The translations under genes and the position numbers were made by a program. From DATFGK01 sp046712825 (GTDB lineage Bacteria; Actinomycetota; AC-67): a stretch of 11,700 nucleotides of DNA. The notes beneath the pieces were generated by a model. It did not search any database. It was not told where the DNA came from and worked only from the letters and a program-made list of their open reading frames with translations. Numbering within the stretch: position 1 is the stretch's first letter; each line of letters starts with the position of its first letter. Below, in pieces: positions 1 to 6,965 of this stretch. The stretch covers positions 1 through 11,700 of the forward strand of contig JBKKCR010000061.1 in the NCBI GenBank assembly GCA_046712825.1. The letters run 5' to 3'.

Positions 1-45
1 GGTCTTGCCCGTTGAGAACGCTCCGACGATCGCTATCCGTGGCAT
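1..45 (-). CDS. P-loop NTPase, N-terminal fragment cut by the window edge
   Basis: Read on the minus strand, an ATG at 45-43 opens a frame that runs off the left edge with no stop. Its 15 codons give MPRIAIVGAFSTGKT. This is a hydrophobic beta strand followed at once by a perfect Walker A motif (GAFSTGKT, pattern GxxxxGKT), so the product should bind ATP or GTP. A P-loop only eight residues from the start is common in small kinases and AAA_28/NadR-like ATPases. The F-S-x-G-K spelling also resembles dynamin-type GTPases, so the family is open. The gene lies 50 nt downstream of the zinc-ribbon gene on the same strand and may be co-transcribed with it. I see no strong Shine-Dalgarno in front of the ATG. 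The reading frame is clear but only 15 residues are visible. Confidence 0.55.
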   Translation of the reverse strand, partial: MPRIAIVGAFSTGKT

Positions 46-95
46 GGCGGTGCACAGGTTGACCGGGAGCGCCGTAGCGCGTCAAGCCGGACCCG

Positions 96-1511
96 TCAGC
101 GGACGGGACTGAAGAACGACGTGAGGATGCCGCTCAGCATGAAGGCGGCGATCACGCAGACCGTCAACGACCCGAGCGTTATGGCGGGATGCCTTCGGAT
201 CCACAGCCGGAGCCGGCGCAGATGCGAGTCCCAGATCTCGGTCGACCGCTCGGCCCATTCCTGGGTGATGTCGCCGTGGTGTCGTTGCGTCGCGCCCGGC
301 CGTCGCGCCTCGGCGACTTCGGACTCGAGTATCTGCTCGAACGAGGCCAGCATCTCTTTCTTCGATTTCTGAAGCGTGAGGATCTCGATCGTGCTCGTGA
401 CCACGAGCGACTGCGAGCCGCGCCAGCGATGGTGGACGCCGTTGACCTCCTCGAGCGGGATCCAGCGCACCTGGGGCGGGAGCTGCGTGATCAACGCGAC
501 CCGATAGTTCGTGACGACCATCGTCGCGCGCCGGAACCGAGACCAGCCTTCGATGCTGAGACTCACGCGCTCGCCGTCGCGGAGGTCCAGCTCGGCGGCG
601 CGGCGGTTGACACGCTTCGAGTGACGCTTGTGCTTTCGCTGGCGCTTCTGAGCGTCCTTCGCTTCCTCCTTGCGCCGTCGCTCCTCTTCCTTCGCCTGCT
701 CGGCGCGGAGCCGGTCGGCTTCCTTCTTCTGTTCGGCGCGGACCCGCTCGGCCTCTTTCTGCGCGAGCTTGCGCGCACGCTCCGCCTCCTGCTTCTTCTC
801 CTCGGCGGCTTTGCGCAGCGCGCGCGGCGAGGGTTTCGCGGGAGCCTGTTGTTCCGGAGCCTGCGTCGTCGACGCTGCAGGTGCCTGCGTCTCCTCGGCG
901 GACTTGCGGATCATGATCAGCGGAGGCGCTTCCGCCGGAGCCTTCGTCGGCTGCGCGACGTATCCGCGCCGCTCGACGGGCCGCGCGGTCGGCGCGGGCG
1001 CAGCCGAAGCGGCGGCGGGACGTTCTGACGTCATGGTCGGAGCTTTGCGCGCGGACGGGGCGGGACGGTTGCCGGTCGATGCGGCGGGCCGAGCGGCGCC
1101 GGTCGGGCGCGCTGCCGGAGCCTGGACCGGTTTCGTGGCGGGCTTCGAAGCGGCCGGCGCCTGGGGTGCCGGCTGACGCGACGGACGGCCGATGAACGAT
1201 CGTTTGGGAGTCTCGGCGTCGGGCTTCCCACCGTTACCGTTCACACCGGTGGGCGCCGGCGCGACGCCGCCGGGAGACTTGGCCTGCGCCGCGCGGATAT
1301 CCCGGGTGCGATCGGCGGACTGGGCGGCCTTGCGGGTGTCCTTCGGCTCGGCAGAGACCTTGCGCCGCCGCGACGTCTCCCACTGACCGAGATCCCACAG
1401 GACGCGCTCGTCGTGGTTCGCGTGCTCGGTCGGGTGACCGCACTTTCCGCAGAAGGCTTGTTTGGGTGCGAGCTTCTCCTCGCAGTAATTGCAGATCGGT
1501 CCCCGGGCCAC
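96..1511 (-). CDS. Zinc-ribbon, coiled-coil, PH-like, C-terminally anchored membrane protein of unknown function
   Basis: I do not recognise a named family over the full 471 residues. The visible parts, in order, are as follows. A zinc ribbon has Cys7/Cys10 and Cys21/Cys24. A Pro/Ala-rich, probably disordered stretch covers about residues 80-230. A Lys/Glu/Ala/Arg-rich helix at about 229-299 is likely a coiled coil. A compact domain at about 308-400 looks like a PH/GRAM-type fold, with the strand motif VVTNYRVALI followed by WIPLEEVNGV. One hydrophobic segment at about 442-466 ends five residues before the C-terminus. With no signal peptide, this predicts a tail-anchored protein with everything else in the cytoplasm. 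The GTG start at 1511 is supported by AGGTGGAG five nt upstream. The PH-like part could bind lipid or a protein partner, and the ribbon could bind zinc or nucleic acid. Both roles are guesses. The P-loop gene follows 50 nt downstream. Confidence 0.8.
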   Translation of the reverse strand: MARGPICNYCEEKLAPKQAFCGKCGHPTEHANHDERVLWDLGQWETSRRRKVSAEPKDTRKAAQSADRTRDIRAAQAKSPGGVAPAPTGVNGNGGKPDAETPKRSFIGRPSRQPAPQAPAASKPATKPVQAPAARPTGAARPAASTGNRPAPSARKAPTMTSERPAAASAAPAPTARPVERRGYVAQPTKAPAEAPPLIMIRKSAEETQAPAASTTQAPEQQAPAKPSPRALRKAAEEKKQEAERARKLAQKEAERVRAEQKKEADRLRAEQAKEEERRRKEEAKDAQKRQRKHKRHSKRVNRRAAELDLRDGERVSLSIEGWSRFRRATMVVTNYRVALITQLPPQVRWIPLEEVNGVHHRWRGSQSLVVTSTIEILTLQKSKKEMLASFEQILESEVAEARRPGATQRHHGDITQEWAERSTEIWDSHLRRLRLWIRRHPAITLGSLTVCVIAAFMLSGILTSFFSPVR

Positions 1512-1724
1512 TTCGTCTCCACCTCTAGATCGGCGCGCCGTCCTCCGCCGGCGAGCGAGCCGAGCACCATTCGGTACGCACGGCCGAGGGAGAATCCACT
1601 TTCACTTTCGGCGTTCGTGAGGCGGGGGTTGAGCAAAACAATGGTCCCAACCAGGGAAAATGGGCCGGCCGAACCGTGCGAAAAGGGCGGGCCGGTCGCA
1701 GGGAGCGAGGACTCAGGTTGAGAA

Positions 1725-1967
1725 CTAGCCCTCGACGACGTCTCCGTCGATGCGGTCCACCTGGACGCCGCGTTCCTCCAGATATGCGACCGCCTTGGCC
1801 AAAGCTTCCTCGGTTCCTTCGACCTCGAGGATGACCCACCCGAGCTTCTCCTCGACGTTGGCCCGGCGGATGTTCGTCACGATGTCGAACTGCTTGCCGA
1901 GCGTGTAGATCACGGGCTCCTGGACCTGGTCCTCGGGGAAGGTCAGATGCAGACGCTGTTTCGGCAT
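1725..1967 (-). CDS. Stand-alone NIL-domain protein
   Basis: This 80-residue protein consists almost entirely of one NIL domain (Pfam PF09383), the ferredoxin-like regulatory fold best known from the C-terminus of the methionine ABC transporter ATPase MetN. The signature is visible as EPVIYTLGKQFDIVTNIRRA (residues 17-36), followed by the strand WVILEVEG (44-51), a helix with AVAYLEERGV (59-68) and a final short strand. There are no cysteines, so it is not one of the NIL proteins that carry a 4Fe-4S ferredoxin domain. The ATG at 1967 lies two nt after the larE stop codon, and the GGGAG at the end of larE serves as its ribosome binding site, so translation is probably coupled to larE. By analogy it may bind a small sulfur compound or amino acid. 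That role is inference. The domain call is firm. Confidence 0.85.
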   Translation of the reverse strand: MPKQRLHLTFPEDQVQEPVIYTLGKQFDIVTNIRRANVEEKLGWVILEVEGTEEALAKAVAYLEERGVQVDRIDGDVVEG

Positions 1968-1969
1968 CG

Positions 1970-2794
1970 TTAGCTCCCATTCCGTCGGATCTGAAGGACG
2001 GCGTTCATCGACCCACTGCGGAACCCTTCCAGGTCCAGGGTCACGTACGCGAACCCGAGGTCACGGAGGAACCCGGCAACTTGCCCTCGGACCGGGTCGG
2101 ACACCAGACGGTCGACCTCGGCCGTGGGGACCTCGATACGCGCGAGATCGCCGTGGTCCCGGACCCGCAGCTCCCTCAGTCCCAGCGATCGCAAGAACGA
2201 CTCGGCCCGGCCGACGCGGTCGAGGCGTTCCGCCGTGGCCTCGATCCCGTACGCGATCCGCGATGCCAGGCACGCCGACGCCGGCTTGTCCCACGTCGCC
2301 AGCCCGCGCTCCCGCGACAGCGCGCGGATCTCCTCCTTCGTCATCTCCGCTTCGAGGAGCGGGGCCCGAACGCCGCGCTCGGCCGCGGCCACCCTGCCGG
2401 GCCGATGGTCGCTCGTGTCATCGAGGTTCGTTCCGACGAGGATCGAACCCTCTGGGAACATCGCCGTCAGTACGTCGAAGAGCTCGCTCTTGCAGTGGTA
2501 GCAGCGATCGGCCTCGTTGCGGACGTACTCGGGACGCTCGATCTCGTGCGTGAGGATCTCCCGGTGAAGCCAGCCGCGTTCGACGGCCAGCGCGCGAGCT
2601 GCGTCCCGCTCATCCGGCGCCAGCGAAGGTGACACGGCGGTGACGGCCTCCGAACGCGAGCCGAGCACCTCGTGCGAAACGTCGGCCAGGAACGCGGAAT
2701 CCGCGCCGCCGGAGTAGGCGATCACCGCGCCGTCCAACGCGCCCAGGATGTCGCGGAGGCGCGCGAGCTTCGTGGCCGGAGTCATCGCACCCAT
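1970..2794 (-). CDS. larE: LarE-type ATP-dependent sacrificial sulfur transferase (PP-loop)
   Basis: LarE activates a pyridine dinucleotide carboxylate with ATP and transfers sulfur to it while building the nickel-pincer cofactor of lactate racemase and related enzymes. In the best-studied LarE the sulfur comes from the enzyme's own cysteine. This 274-residue protein has the usual length. It shows the PP-loop AYSGGADSAFLA (residues 26-37), a CxxC in RCYHCK (97-102), GTNLDDTSDHRPGR (121-134) and the diagnostic KPASACLASRIAYG block (170-183), whose Cys175 matches the sacrificial cysteine. Whether it is a single-turnover or an iron-sulfur, reusable type cannot be decided by eye. The start is ambiguous: the ATG at 2794 or a second ATG at 2785 (Met4), the latter preceded by AGGATGG at better spacing. 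One nt separates it from the upstream polyprenyl synthase stop. No larA, larB or larC is in view. Confidence 0.92.
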   Translation of the reverse strand: MGAMTPATKLARLRDILGALDGAVIAYSGGADSAFLADVSHEVLGSRSEAVTAVSPSLAPDERDAARALAVERGWLHREILTHEIERPEYVRNEADRCYHCKSELFDVLTAMFPEGSILVGTNLDDTSDHRPGRVAAAERGVRAPLLEAEMTKEEIRALSRERGLATWDKPASACLASRIAYGIEATAERLDRVGRAESFLRSLGLRELRVRDHGDLARIEVPTAEVDRLVSDPVRGQVAGFLRDLGFAYVTLDLEGFRSGSMNAVLQIRRNGS

Positions 2795-2795
2795 C

Positions 2796-3869
2796 CTACG
2801 ACTCGCGCACGACCGCCAGGTCTGCGAGCTCGGTCAGCGCCGACGTGACGGTGGACGGCAACGCTTTCGTGGCGTCGAGCGTGGCAAGCGCGACGCTCCG
2901 ATGCGCCTCGATCAAGGCTTGGGTCGACGCGAGCGCCCCCGACGTCCGGATGATGGATCGGATCCGTTCGGCGTCGCCGGCCGAGAGGTTCTCGCTTCCC
3001 AGCCAGGCCGCGAGGAACTCCTGCTCGTCAGGCGCCGCCGCCTCGAGCGCCCGCGCGATGAGCAGCGTCCGTTTCCCTTCCCGGAGGTCGCCGTCGGCGT
3101 CCTTGCCGGTGACGCCGGGGTCGCCGAACACGCCGAGCACGTCGTCGCGAAGCTGGAACGCCTCGCCGAGCAACATCCCGTACGCGCTGAGGACCGCCAT
3201 GATCTCTTGCGACGCGCCGCCGAGGGCCGCGCCGATCAGCAACGGCTTCTCGACCGTGTAGCCCCCCGACTTCAGCGACGCGATCCGCCGGACGGTCTCC
3301 TCCTCGATCGTCGGCATCCGCGTCGCGACGACGTCCAGGTACTGGCCGGTCACGACCTCGGTGCGCATCCGGTTGTACCAACGGAACCCCTCGACGAACG
3401 TCTCGGGCGCAAAGCCGGCGTCCGAGAAGAGGACGTCGGCGAGCGCGAGCGCGAGGTCGCCGACGAGGATCGCCGACGAAACTCCGAGGTGCGCGTCGCC
3501 GCCGCGCGCCATCGCCAGATACGTCGCCGGCTGACCGCGACGCAGCGGCGAACGGTCCATCACGTCGTCGTGGATGATCGCGAAGGTGTGGAGGAGCTCG
3601 AGGCTGGCGGCGGCCCTCACGATCGCGGAGTCTTCCTCCCGGCCGGCCGCCAGATACCCCCAGTAACAGAAGAGCGGACGCAGGCGCTTGCCCCCCGCGC
3701 CGATCACGCGCCCGAGCTCGTCCAGCGGCTCGGCCGCCTCCGAGCCGAGGTCGTCGAGGAGCGCCCGCTGCTCGGCAAGGAACGACTCCAACACGCCGTC
3801 GACGCGCATGCGCATCGCGTCGACCCCCGCCCCGGAGACCTGTTTCACCGCTGCATCGTATCGCCGCAC
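2796..3869 (-). CDS. Polyprenyl (probably geranylgeranyl or farnesyl) diphosphate synthase
   Basis: This cytosolic trans-prenyltransferase condenses isopentenyl diphosphate with allylic diphosphates. The family marks are complete: GGKRLRP (residues 59-65), first Asp-rich motif DDVMD (101-105), Lys208 in EKP, and second Asp-rich region LRDDVLGVFGD (240-250) followed by TGKDADGDLREGKRT. The last block is typical of actinobacterial IdsA-like enzymes. Phe96 lies five residues before the first Asp-rich motif, and a bulky residue there usually limits the product to about C15-C20. This is inference, not proof. The chosen start is a GTG at 3869 without a good Shine-Dalgarno. ATGs at 3815 and 3809 would shorten it by 18 or 20 residues without touching the domain. 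It leads an operon with larE (1-nt gap) and the NIL gene, and is divergent from the heme O/A synthase gene, whose CtaB half consumes farnesyl diphosphate. Confidence 0.92.
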   Translation of the reverse strand: MRRYDAAVKQVSGAGVDAMRMRVDGVLESFLAEQRALLDDLGSEAAEPLDELGRVIGAGGKRLRPLFCYWGYLAAGREEDSAIVRAAASLELLHTFAIIHDDVMDRSPLRRGQPATYLAMARGGDAHLGVSSAILVGDLALALADVLFSDAGFAPETFVEGFRWYNRMRTEVVTGQYLDVVATRMPTIEEETVRRIASLKSGGYTVEKPLLIGAALGGASQEIMAVLSAYGMLLGEAFQLRDDVLGVFGDPGVTGKDADGDLREGKRTLLIARALEAAAPDEQEFLAAWLGSENLSAGDAERIRSIIRTSGALASTQALIEAHRSVALATLDATKALPSTVTSALTELADLAVVRES

Positions 3870-3912
3870 GCCACCCGGGGGAGCCGCGTTATCGGCCTTT
3901 TCGGCGCTCCGG

Positions 3913-3918
3913 TATCAT
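3913..3918 (+). promoter_or_regulatory. Candidate -10 element for the heme O/A synthase gene
   Basis: TATCAT in the divergent intergenic region matches the TATAAT consensus at five of six positions and lies 36 nt before the GTG start of the fusion gene. A weak -35-like TTATCG at 3889-3894 gives an 18-nt spacer. The -10 match is good but the -35 is poor, so the call is tentative. Confidence 0.3.
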
Positions 3919-3954
3919 CCTGCCGGACCCATTACCGGGGCACCCGGGGGGAAC

Positions 3955-5763
3955 GTGACCCGCTTCCAAAGACTCGCGATCGCGACCACCGTGGCGACGT
4001 TCGTCCTCATCGCCGTCGGCGGCCTCGTCCGCGCGACCAAATCCGGTCTCGGCTGCGGGGAAGACTGGCCGCACTGCAACGGCCGGCTCCTCCCACGCAT
4101 CGAGAGCCTCACGACGGCGATCGAGTTCTCTCACCGCGCCGCGGCGGTGATCGTGGTCCTGCTGATCGGCGTGATGCTGGTGGCCGCGTGGCGGGGGTAC
4201 CGGGAATCGCGGCGCATCTTCTGGCCATCGGTCGCAGCGCTCGTACTCGTGTTCGTACAGGCGGGGCTCGGCGCCGTCGTCGTCGGTCAGCGGCTCCGCC
4301 CGGTCTACGTCACCGCGCACCTCGCCGTCGCGATGATCCTGTTCGCAACGCTCTTGTACGCGGTGGTCAACACCTTCTGCGCGCAGCGCAGGGAGAAGGG
4401 CGTGACCGATCCTGTGATCGGCAAGCCGTACGCGCGTCTGGCGACCTGGGGCGCCGTCGTGACCTTCGCGCTTCTTCTGGTCGGAGCGTACGTGCGAGGC
4501 GCCAACGCCGGCCTCGCGTTCCCCGACTGGCCGTTGATGGGCGGCCGCCTGATCCCTCAGCTCGGCGAGCACGCCACGCCGCACTTCCTCCATCGCCTCA
4601 TCGCCCTCGGCGCCGGCGTTCTGATCGCCGCGCTCGTCTGGAAAGCGTGGAAGCGTGAGCCGCGCGAGCCGGCCGTCCGTGCGATCGCCGGGGCGCTGGG
4701 CGGCCTGTACATCGCGCAGGTGCTGGTCGGAGCCGCGAACGTCTGGTCGCGACTCTCCGAGCCGGCAGTGGTCGCCCACGTTTCGCTCGGCGCGCTCACC
4801 TGGGGCGCCGCGGCGACGCTCGCTTTCGTCACCCGAAACCTATCTAGGTCCGCCGAGGAGGCCCTCGGCGCCGAGCGGCCGGCCCGGTCGCTCCGTCGGA
4901 TGCGCGAGCGCACCGCGGTCTATTTCCAGCTCACGAAGCCCCGGATCATCGTGCTGCTGCTCATCACCACCGTGCCGGCGATGATCATCGCCGCGCGAGG
5001 GATCCCGTCCGGCTGGCTCATCCTCGCCACGCTCTTGGGCGGCACCGCGGCGGCCGGGAGCGCGAACGCGATCAACTGCTACTACGACCGCGACATCGAC
5101 GAGCGCATGGCCCGCACCCGGCGCCGGCCGCTTCCCTCGCACAAGGTCTCGCCGGATCTCGCGCTCGAGTTCGGCGTGGTGCTCGGGATCGTGTCGTTCG
5201 TCTTCCTGGCGCGGGCGGTCAACGTCCTCGCCGCGCTGCTGGCGCTCTCGGCGATCCTCTTCTACGTGTTCGTCTACACGATGGGCCTCAAGCGGACGAC
5301 GCCGCAGAACATCGTGATCGGGGGCGCCGCCGGCGCGGTACCCGTCCTGGTCGGCTGGGCCGCGGTCACCGGTCGCGTCGAGGTTCCGGCGCTCATGCTC
5401 TTCGCGATCATCTTCATCTGGACGCCGCCGCACTTCTGGGCTTTGGCTCTGAAGTTCGCAGACGACTACCAAGAGGCCGGGGTCCCCATGCTGCCGGTGG
5501 TCGCCGGGGTGCGAGCCACGCTACGGCAGATCCTGCTCTACTCTCTCGCCCTCGTCGCCACGACCCTGGCCTTCGCTCCGATCGGAAGGATGGGAGCCAT
5601 CTATCTGGTCGCCGCGACGATCCTCGGAGCCACGTTCATCTGGTACGCCGCGGCACTCTGGCGCTCCGGGACGATGCGCGCCGCGATGAGCCTGTTCAAG
5701 TTCTCGATCCTGTATCTTGCGCTCCTCTTCGCCTCCATGGCCGTCGACGCGCTCGTCCTCTAG
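3955..5763 (+). CDS. ctaA-ctaB: Fused heme A synthase (CtaA) - heme O synthase (CtaB)
   Basis: This 602-residue membrane protein joins both enzymes of heme A synthesis. The C-terminal half farnesylates heme B to heme O and the N-terminal half oxidises heme O to heme A. CtaA part, residues 1-295, about eight helices: GLGCGEDWPHC with Cys34/Cys41, and four heme-ligand histidines at His60 (EFSHR), His122 (TAHL), His213 (FLHR) and His275 (VAHVS). The second extracytoplasmic cysteine pair found in Bacillus CtaA is missing (FPDWPLMGGRLIPQ at 189-202 has none). CtaB part, about 315-600: NCYYDRDID (374-382) and KFADDYQEAGVPM (500-512), the two Asp-rich motifs, plus WTPPHFWALAL. The linker is about 20 residues. 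The frame is open throughout and the internal ATG at 4900 has no ribosome binding site, so this is a real fusion. The GTG start at 3955 follows a GGGGGG tract and matches the usual CtaA N-terminus. Confidence 0.93.
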   Translation: MTRFQRLAIATTVATFVLIAVGGLVRATKSGLGCGEDWPHCNGRLLPRIESLTTAIEFSHRAAAVIVVLLIGVMLVAAWRGYRESRRIFWPSVAALVLVFVQAGLGAVVVGQRLRPVYVTAHLAVAMILFATLLYAVVNTFCAQRREKGVTDPVIGKPYARLATWGAVVTFALLLVGAYVRGANAGLAFPDWPLMGGRLIPQLGEHATPHFLHRLIALGAGVLIAALVWKAWKREPREPAVRAIAGALGGLYIAQVLVGAANVWSRLSEPAVVAHVSLGALTWGAAATLAFVTRNLSRSAEEALGAERPARSLRRMRERTAVYFQLTKPRIIVLLLITTVPAMIIAARGIPSGWLILATLLGGTAAAGSANAINCYYDRDIDERMARTRRRPLPSHKVSPDLALEFGVVLGIVSFVFLARAVNVLAALLALSAILFYVFVYTMGLKRTTPQNIVIGGAAGAVPVLVGWAAVTGRVEVPALMLFAIIFIWTPPHFWALALKFADDYQEAGVPMLPVVAGVRATLRQILLYSLALVATTLAFAPIGRMGAIYLVAATILGATFIWYAAALWRSGTMRAAMSLFKFSILYLALLFASMAVDALVL

Positions 5764-5896
5764 CCCTACCCCCTCCTACCTGCGGGAACAAGCGCACGAG
5801 CGTCGCTCCCGCGCGTTGGAGAGCCCGACCGCTCTGTGGTAGTTATTGCGGTGCCGGGAGCCGGCTCCACCACCATTCGTCTCACGGGGAGGGAGA
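5764..5896 (+). promoter_or_regulatory. Leader region of the cox operon with a 12-bp palindrome
   Basis: This 133-nt gap separates the heme synthase gene from coxB and is the only gap on the plus strand after 3955 large enough for a promoter. It holds weak promoter-like hexamers (TTGGAG at 5816-5821 and TAGTTA at 5840-5845, 18-nt spacer), neither close to consensus. A perfect palindrome, GGAGCCGGCTCC, lies at 5857-5868. An imperfect inverted repeat (GCGGGA at 5782-5787 and TCCCGC at 5807-5812) has no T-run and is a poor terminator. A promoter or operator here is inferred from position. Confidence 0.35.
5886..5895 (+). promoter_or_regulatory. Ribosome binding site that sets the coxB TTG start
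   Basis: The purine-rich GGGGAGGGAG is complementary to the 16S anti-Shine-Dalgarno and lies directly before the TTG at 5897. Four nt separate the GGGGAGG core from the start codon. It selects this TTG over the longer frame starting with a TTG at 5846, which has no such element. Confidence 0.6.
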
Positions 5897-6952
5897 TTGA
5901 CGGGTCGGAACGCGCGCCGGAACCTTCGCGGCGTCTGGACCGCCCTCCTTGCCGTTCTGGGACTTTTCCTGGTCGCCTGCGCCAAGAACGCGCCCCAAGA
6001 CACGCTCGCGCCGGTCGGTCCGGTCGCCGAGCAGGCCGACAACCTGTTCCGGCCGGTGTTCTGGATCGCGGTCGTCGTCTTCTTCCTCGTCGAAGGGATG
6101 CTCGTCTACGCGATGTGGCGGTTCCGCCGCCGCTCCGACGCCGACGCGCCCAAGCAGGTCCACGGCAACACCCGCCTCGAGATCCTCTGGACGATCATCC
6201 CCGCGGTGCTGCTCGCCGCGATCGGGGTCCCCACCGTGATCGCTATCTTCGATGTCGCCGAGAAGCCCGTCGGCGCGAACGTCGTCCACGTGAAGGTCAT
6301 CGGCCATCAGTGGTGGTGGGAGTACGAGTACCTCGACGTGGAGCTCCCCGGCGGCGGAAATCTGAAAACCGCCAACGAGCTCGTCATCCCCACCGGCCGC
6401 TGGGTCGACCTGACGGTCACCTCGGTGGACGTGATCCACAGCTTCTGGGTTCCGAAGCTCGCCGGGAAGCAGGACGCGATCCCCGGCAAGGACAACTTCA
6501 TCAAGCTCCGCGCGGACCAGCCGGGGGTATACGAGGGCCAGTGCGCCGAATACTGCGCTCTGTCCCACGCGAACATGCGTTTGCGGGTGATCGCCCAGCC
6601 CTCCGCGGACTTCGACAACTGGGTCCGGGGCCAGGTCGCACCCGCTCCCCAACCGCCCGACGCGCAGATCGTCGACCGCTTCCTCAACACGTGCTTCCAG
6701 TGCCACACGCTCCGGGGCATCGCGAGCGGCGGTGGCGCAACCACCGGCCCGGACCTCACGCACTTCGCGAGCCGGAGCATGTTCGCCGGGTCGATGCTCG
6801 AAACGAACGCCCGGAACCTCGCCGCGTGGCTCGACAACCCGTCGAGCCTGAAGCCGCTCGCAGACCTTCCCGCGGGCCCGACGATGCGGGACTACGACCT
6901 TTCCCAGTCGGAGATCGACGCCCTGGTCGCGTATCTAATGAGCCTCGAGTGA
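5897..6952 (+). CDS. coxB: Cytochrome c oxidase subunit II, caa3 type, with fused cytochrome c domain
   Basis: Subunit II takes electrons from cytochrome c, here through its own fused heme c, and passes them through CuA to subunit I. From the TTG at 5897 it has 351 residues. A lipoprotein signal peptide ends in LFLVAC, with Cys28 as lipidation site. Two membrane hairpin helices lie at about 52-75 and 96-119. The aromatic segment QWWWEYEY is at 138-145. All CuA ligands are present: His181, Cys216, Glu218, Cys220, His224 and Met227 (GQCAEYCALSHANM). A C-terminal cytochrome c domain has CFQCH (Cys266, Cys269, His270) and Met330 as probable sixth heme ligand. This defines a caa3 enzyme rather than the actinobacterial bc-aa3 arrangement. 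The TTG start is chosen from its Shine-Dalgarno and because it places a standard positively charged signal peptide start. coxA follows after 13 nt. Confidence 0.95.
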   Translation: MTGRNARRNLRGVWTALLAVLGLFLVACAKNAPQDTLAPVGPVAEQADNLFRPVFWIAVVVFFLVEGMLVYAMWRFRRRSDADAPKQVHGNTRLEILWTIIPAVLLAAIGVPTVIAIFDVAEKPVGANVVHVKVIGHQWWWEYEYLDVELPGGGNLKTANELVIPTGRWVDLTVTSVDVIHSFWVPKLAGKQDAIPGKDNFIKLRADQPGVYEGQCAEYCALSHANMRLRVIAQPSADFDNWVRGQVAPAPQPPDAQIVDRFLNTCFQCHTLRGIASGGGATTGPDLTHFASRSMFAGSMLETNARNLAAWLDNPSSLKPLADLPAGPTMRDYDLSQSEIDALVAYLMSLE

Positions 6953-6965
6953 GGAACGAGAAGAG

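Noticed and set aside
189..1028. Long open frame on the plus strand opposite the zinc-ribbon gene
   Set aside because: Its translation is Arg/Leu-rich low complexity without motifs. It is the antisense image of the Ala/Pro/Lys/Glu-rich minus-strand protein, which has a clear zinc ribbon and Shine-Dalgarno.
1665..1695. Inverted repeat CCGGCC/GGCCGG downstream of the NIL gene as a transcription terminator
   Set aside because: Only six base pairs with a 19-nt loop, and the tail is CCCATTTTCCC rather than a T-run. Such repeats are expected by chance at this GC content.
1512..1724. Promoter for the zinc-ribbon gene in the 213-nt gap
   Set aside because: A promoter is likely by position, but no pair of -35 and -10 hexamers near consensus at proper spacing could be found on the minus strand.
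3688..3954. N-terminal extension of the CtaA-CtaB frame back to an ATG at 3688
   Set aside because: The extra 89 residues are Ser/Pro/Arg-rich and antisense to the polyprenyl synthase. The GTG at 3955 has a purine-rich leader and matches the usual CtaA N-terminus.
2748..4658. A 636-codon open frame on the plus strand across larE, the polyprenyl synthase and the start of ctaA
   Set aside because: Arg/Asp-rich sequence with no recognisable domain, overlapping three genes with complete family motifs. High GC makes such antisense frames common.
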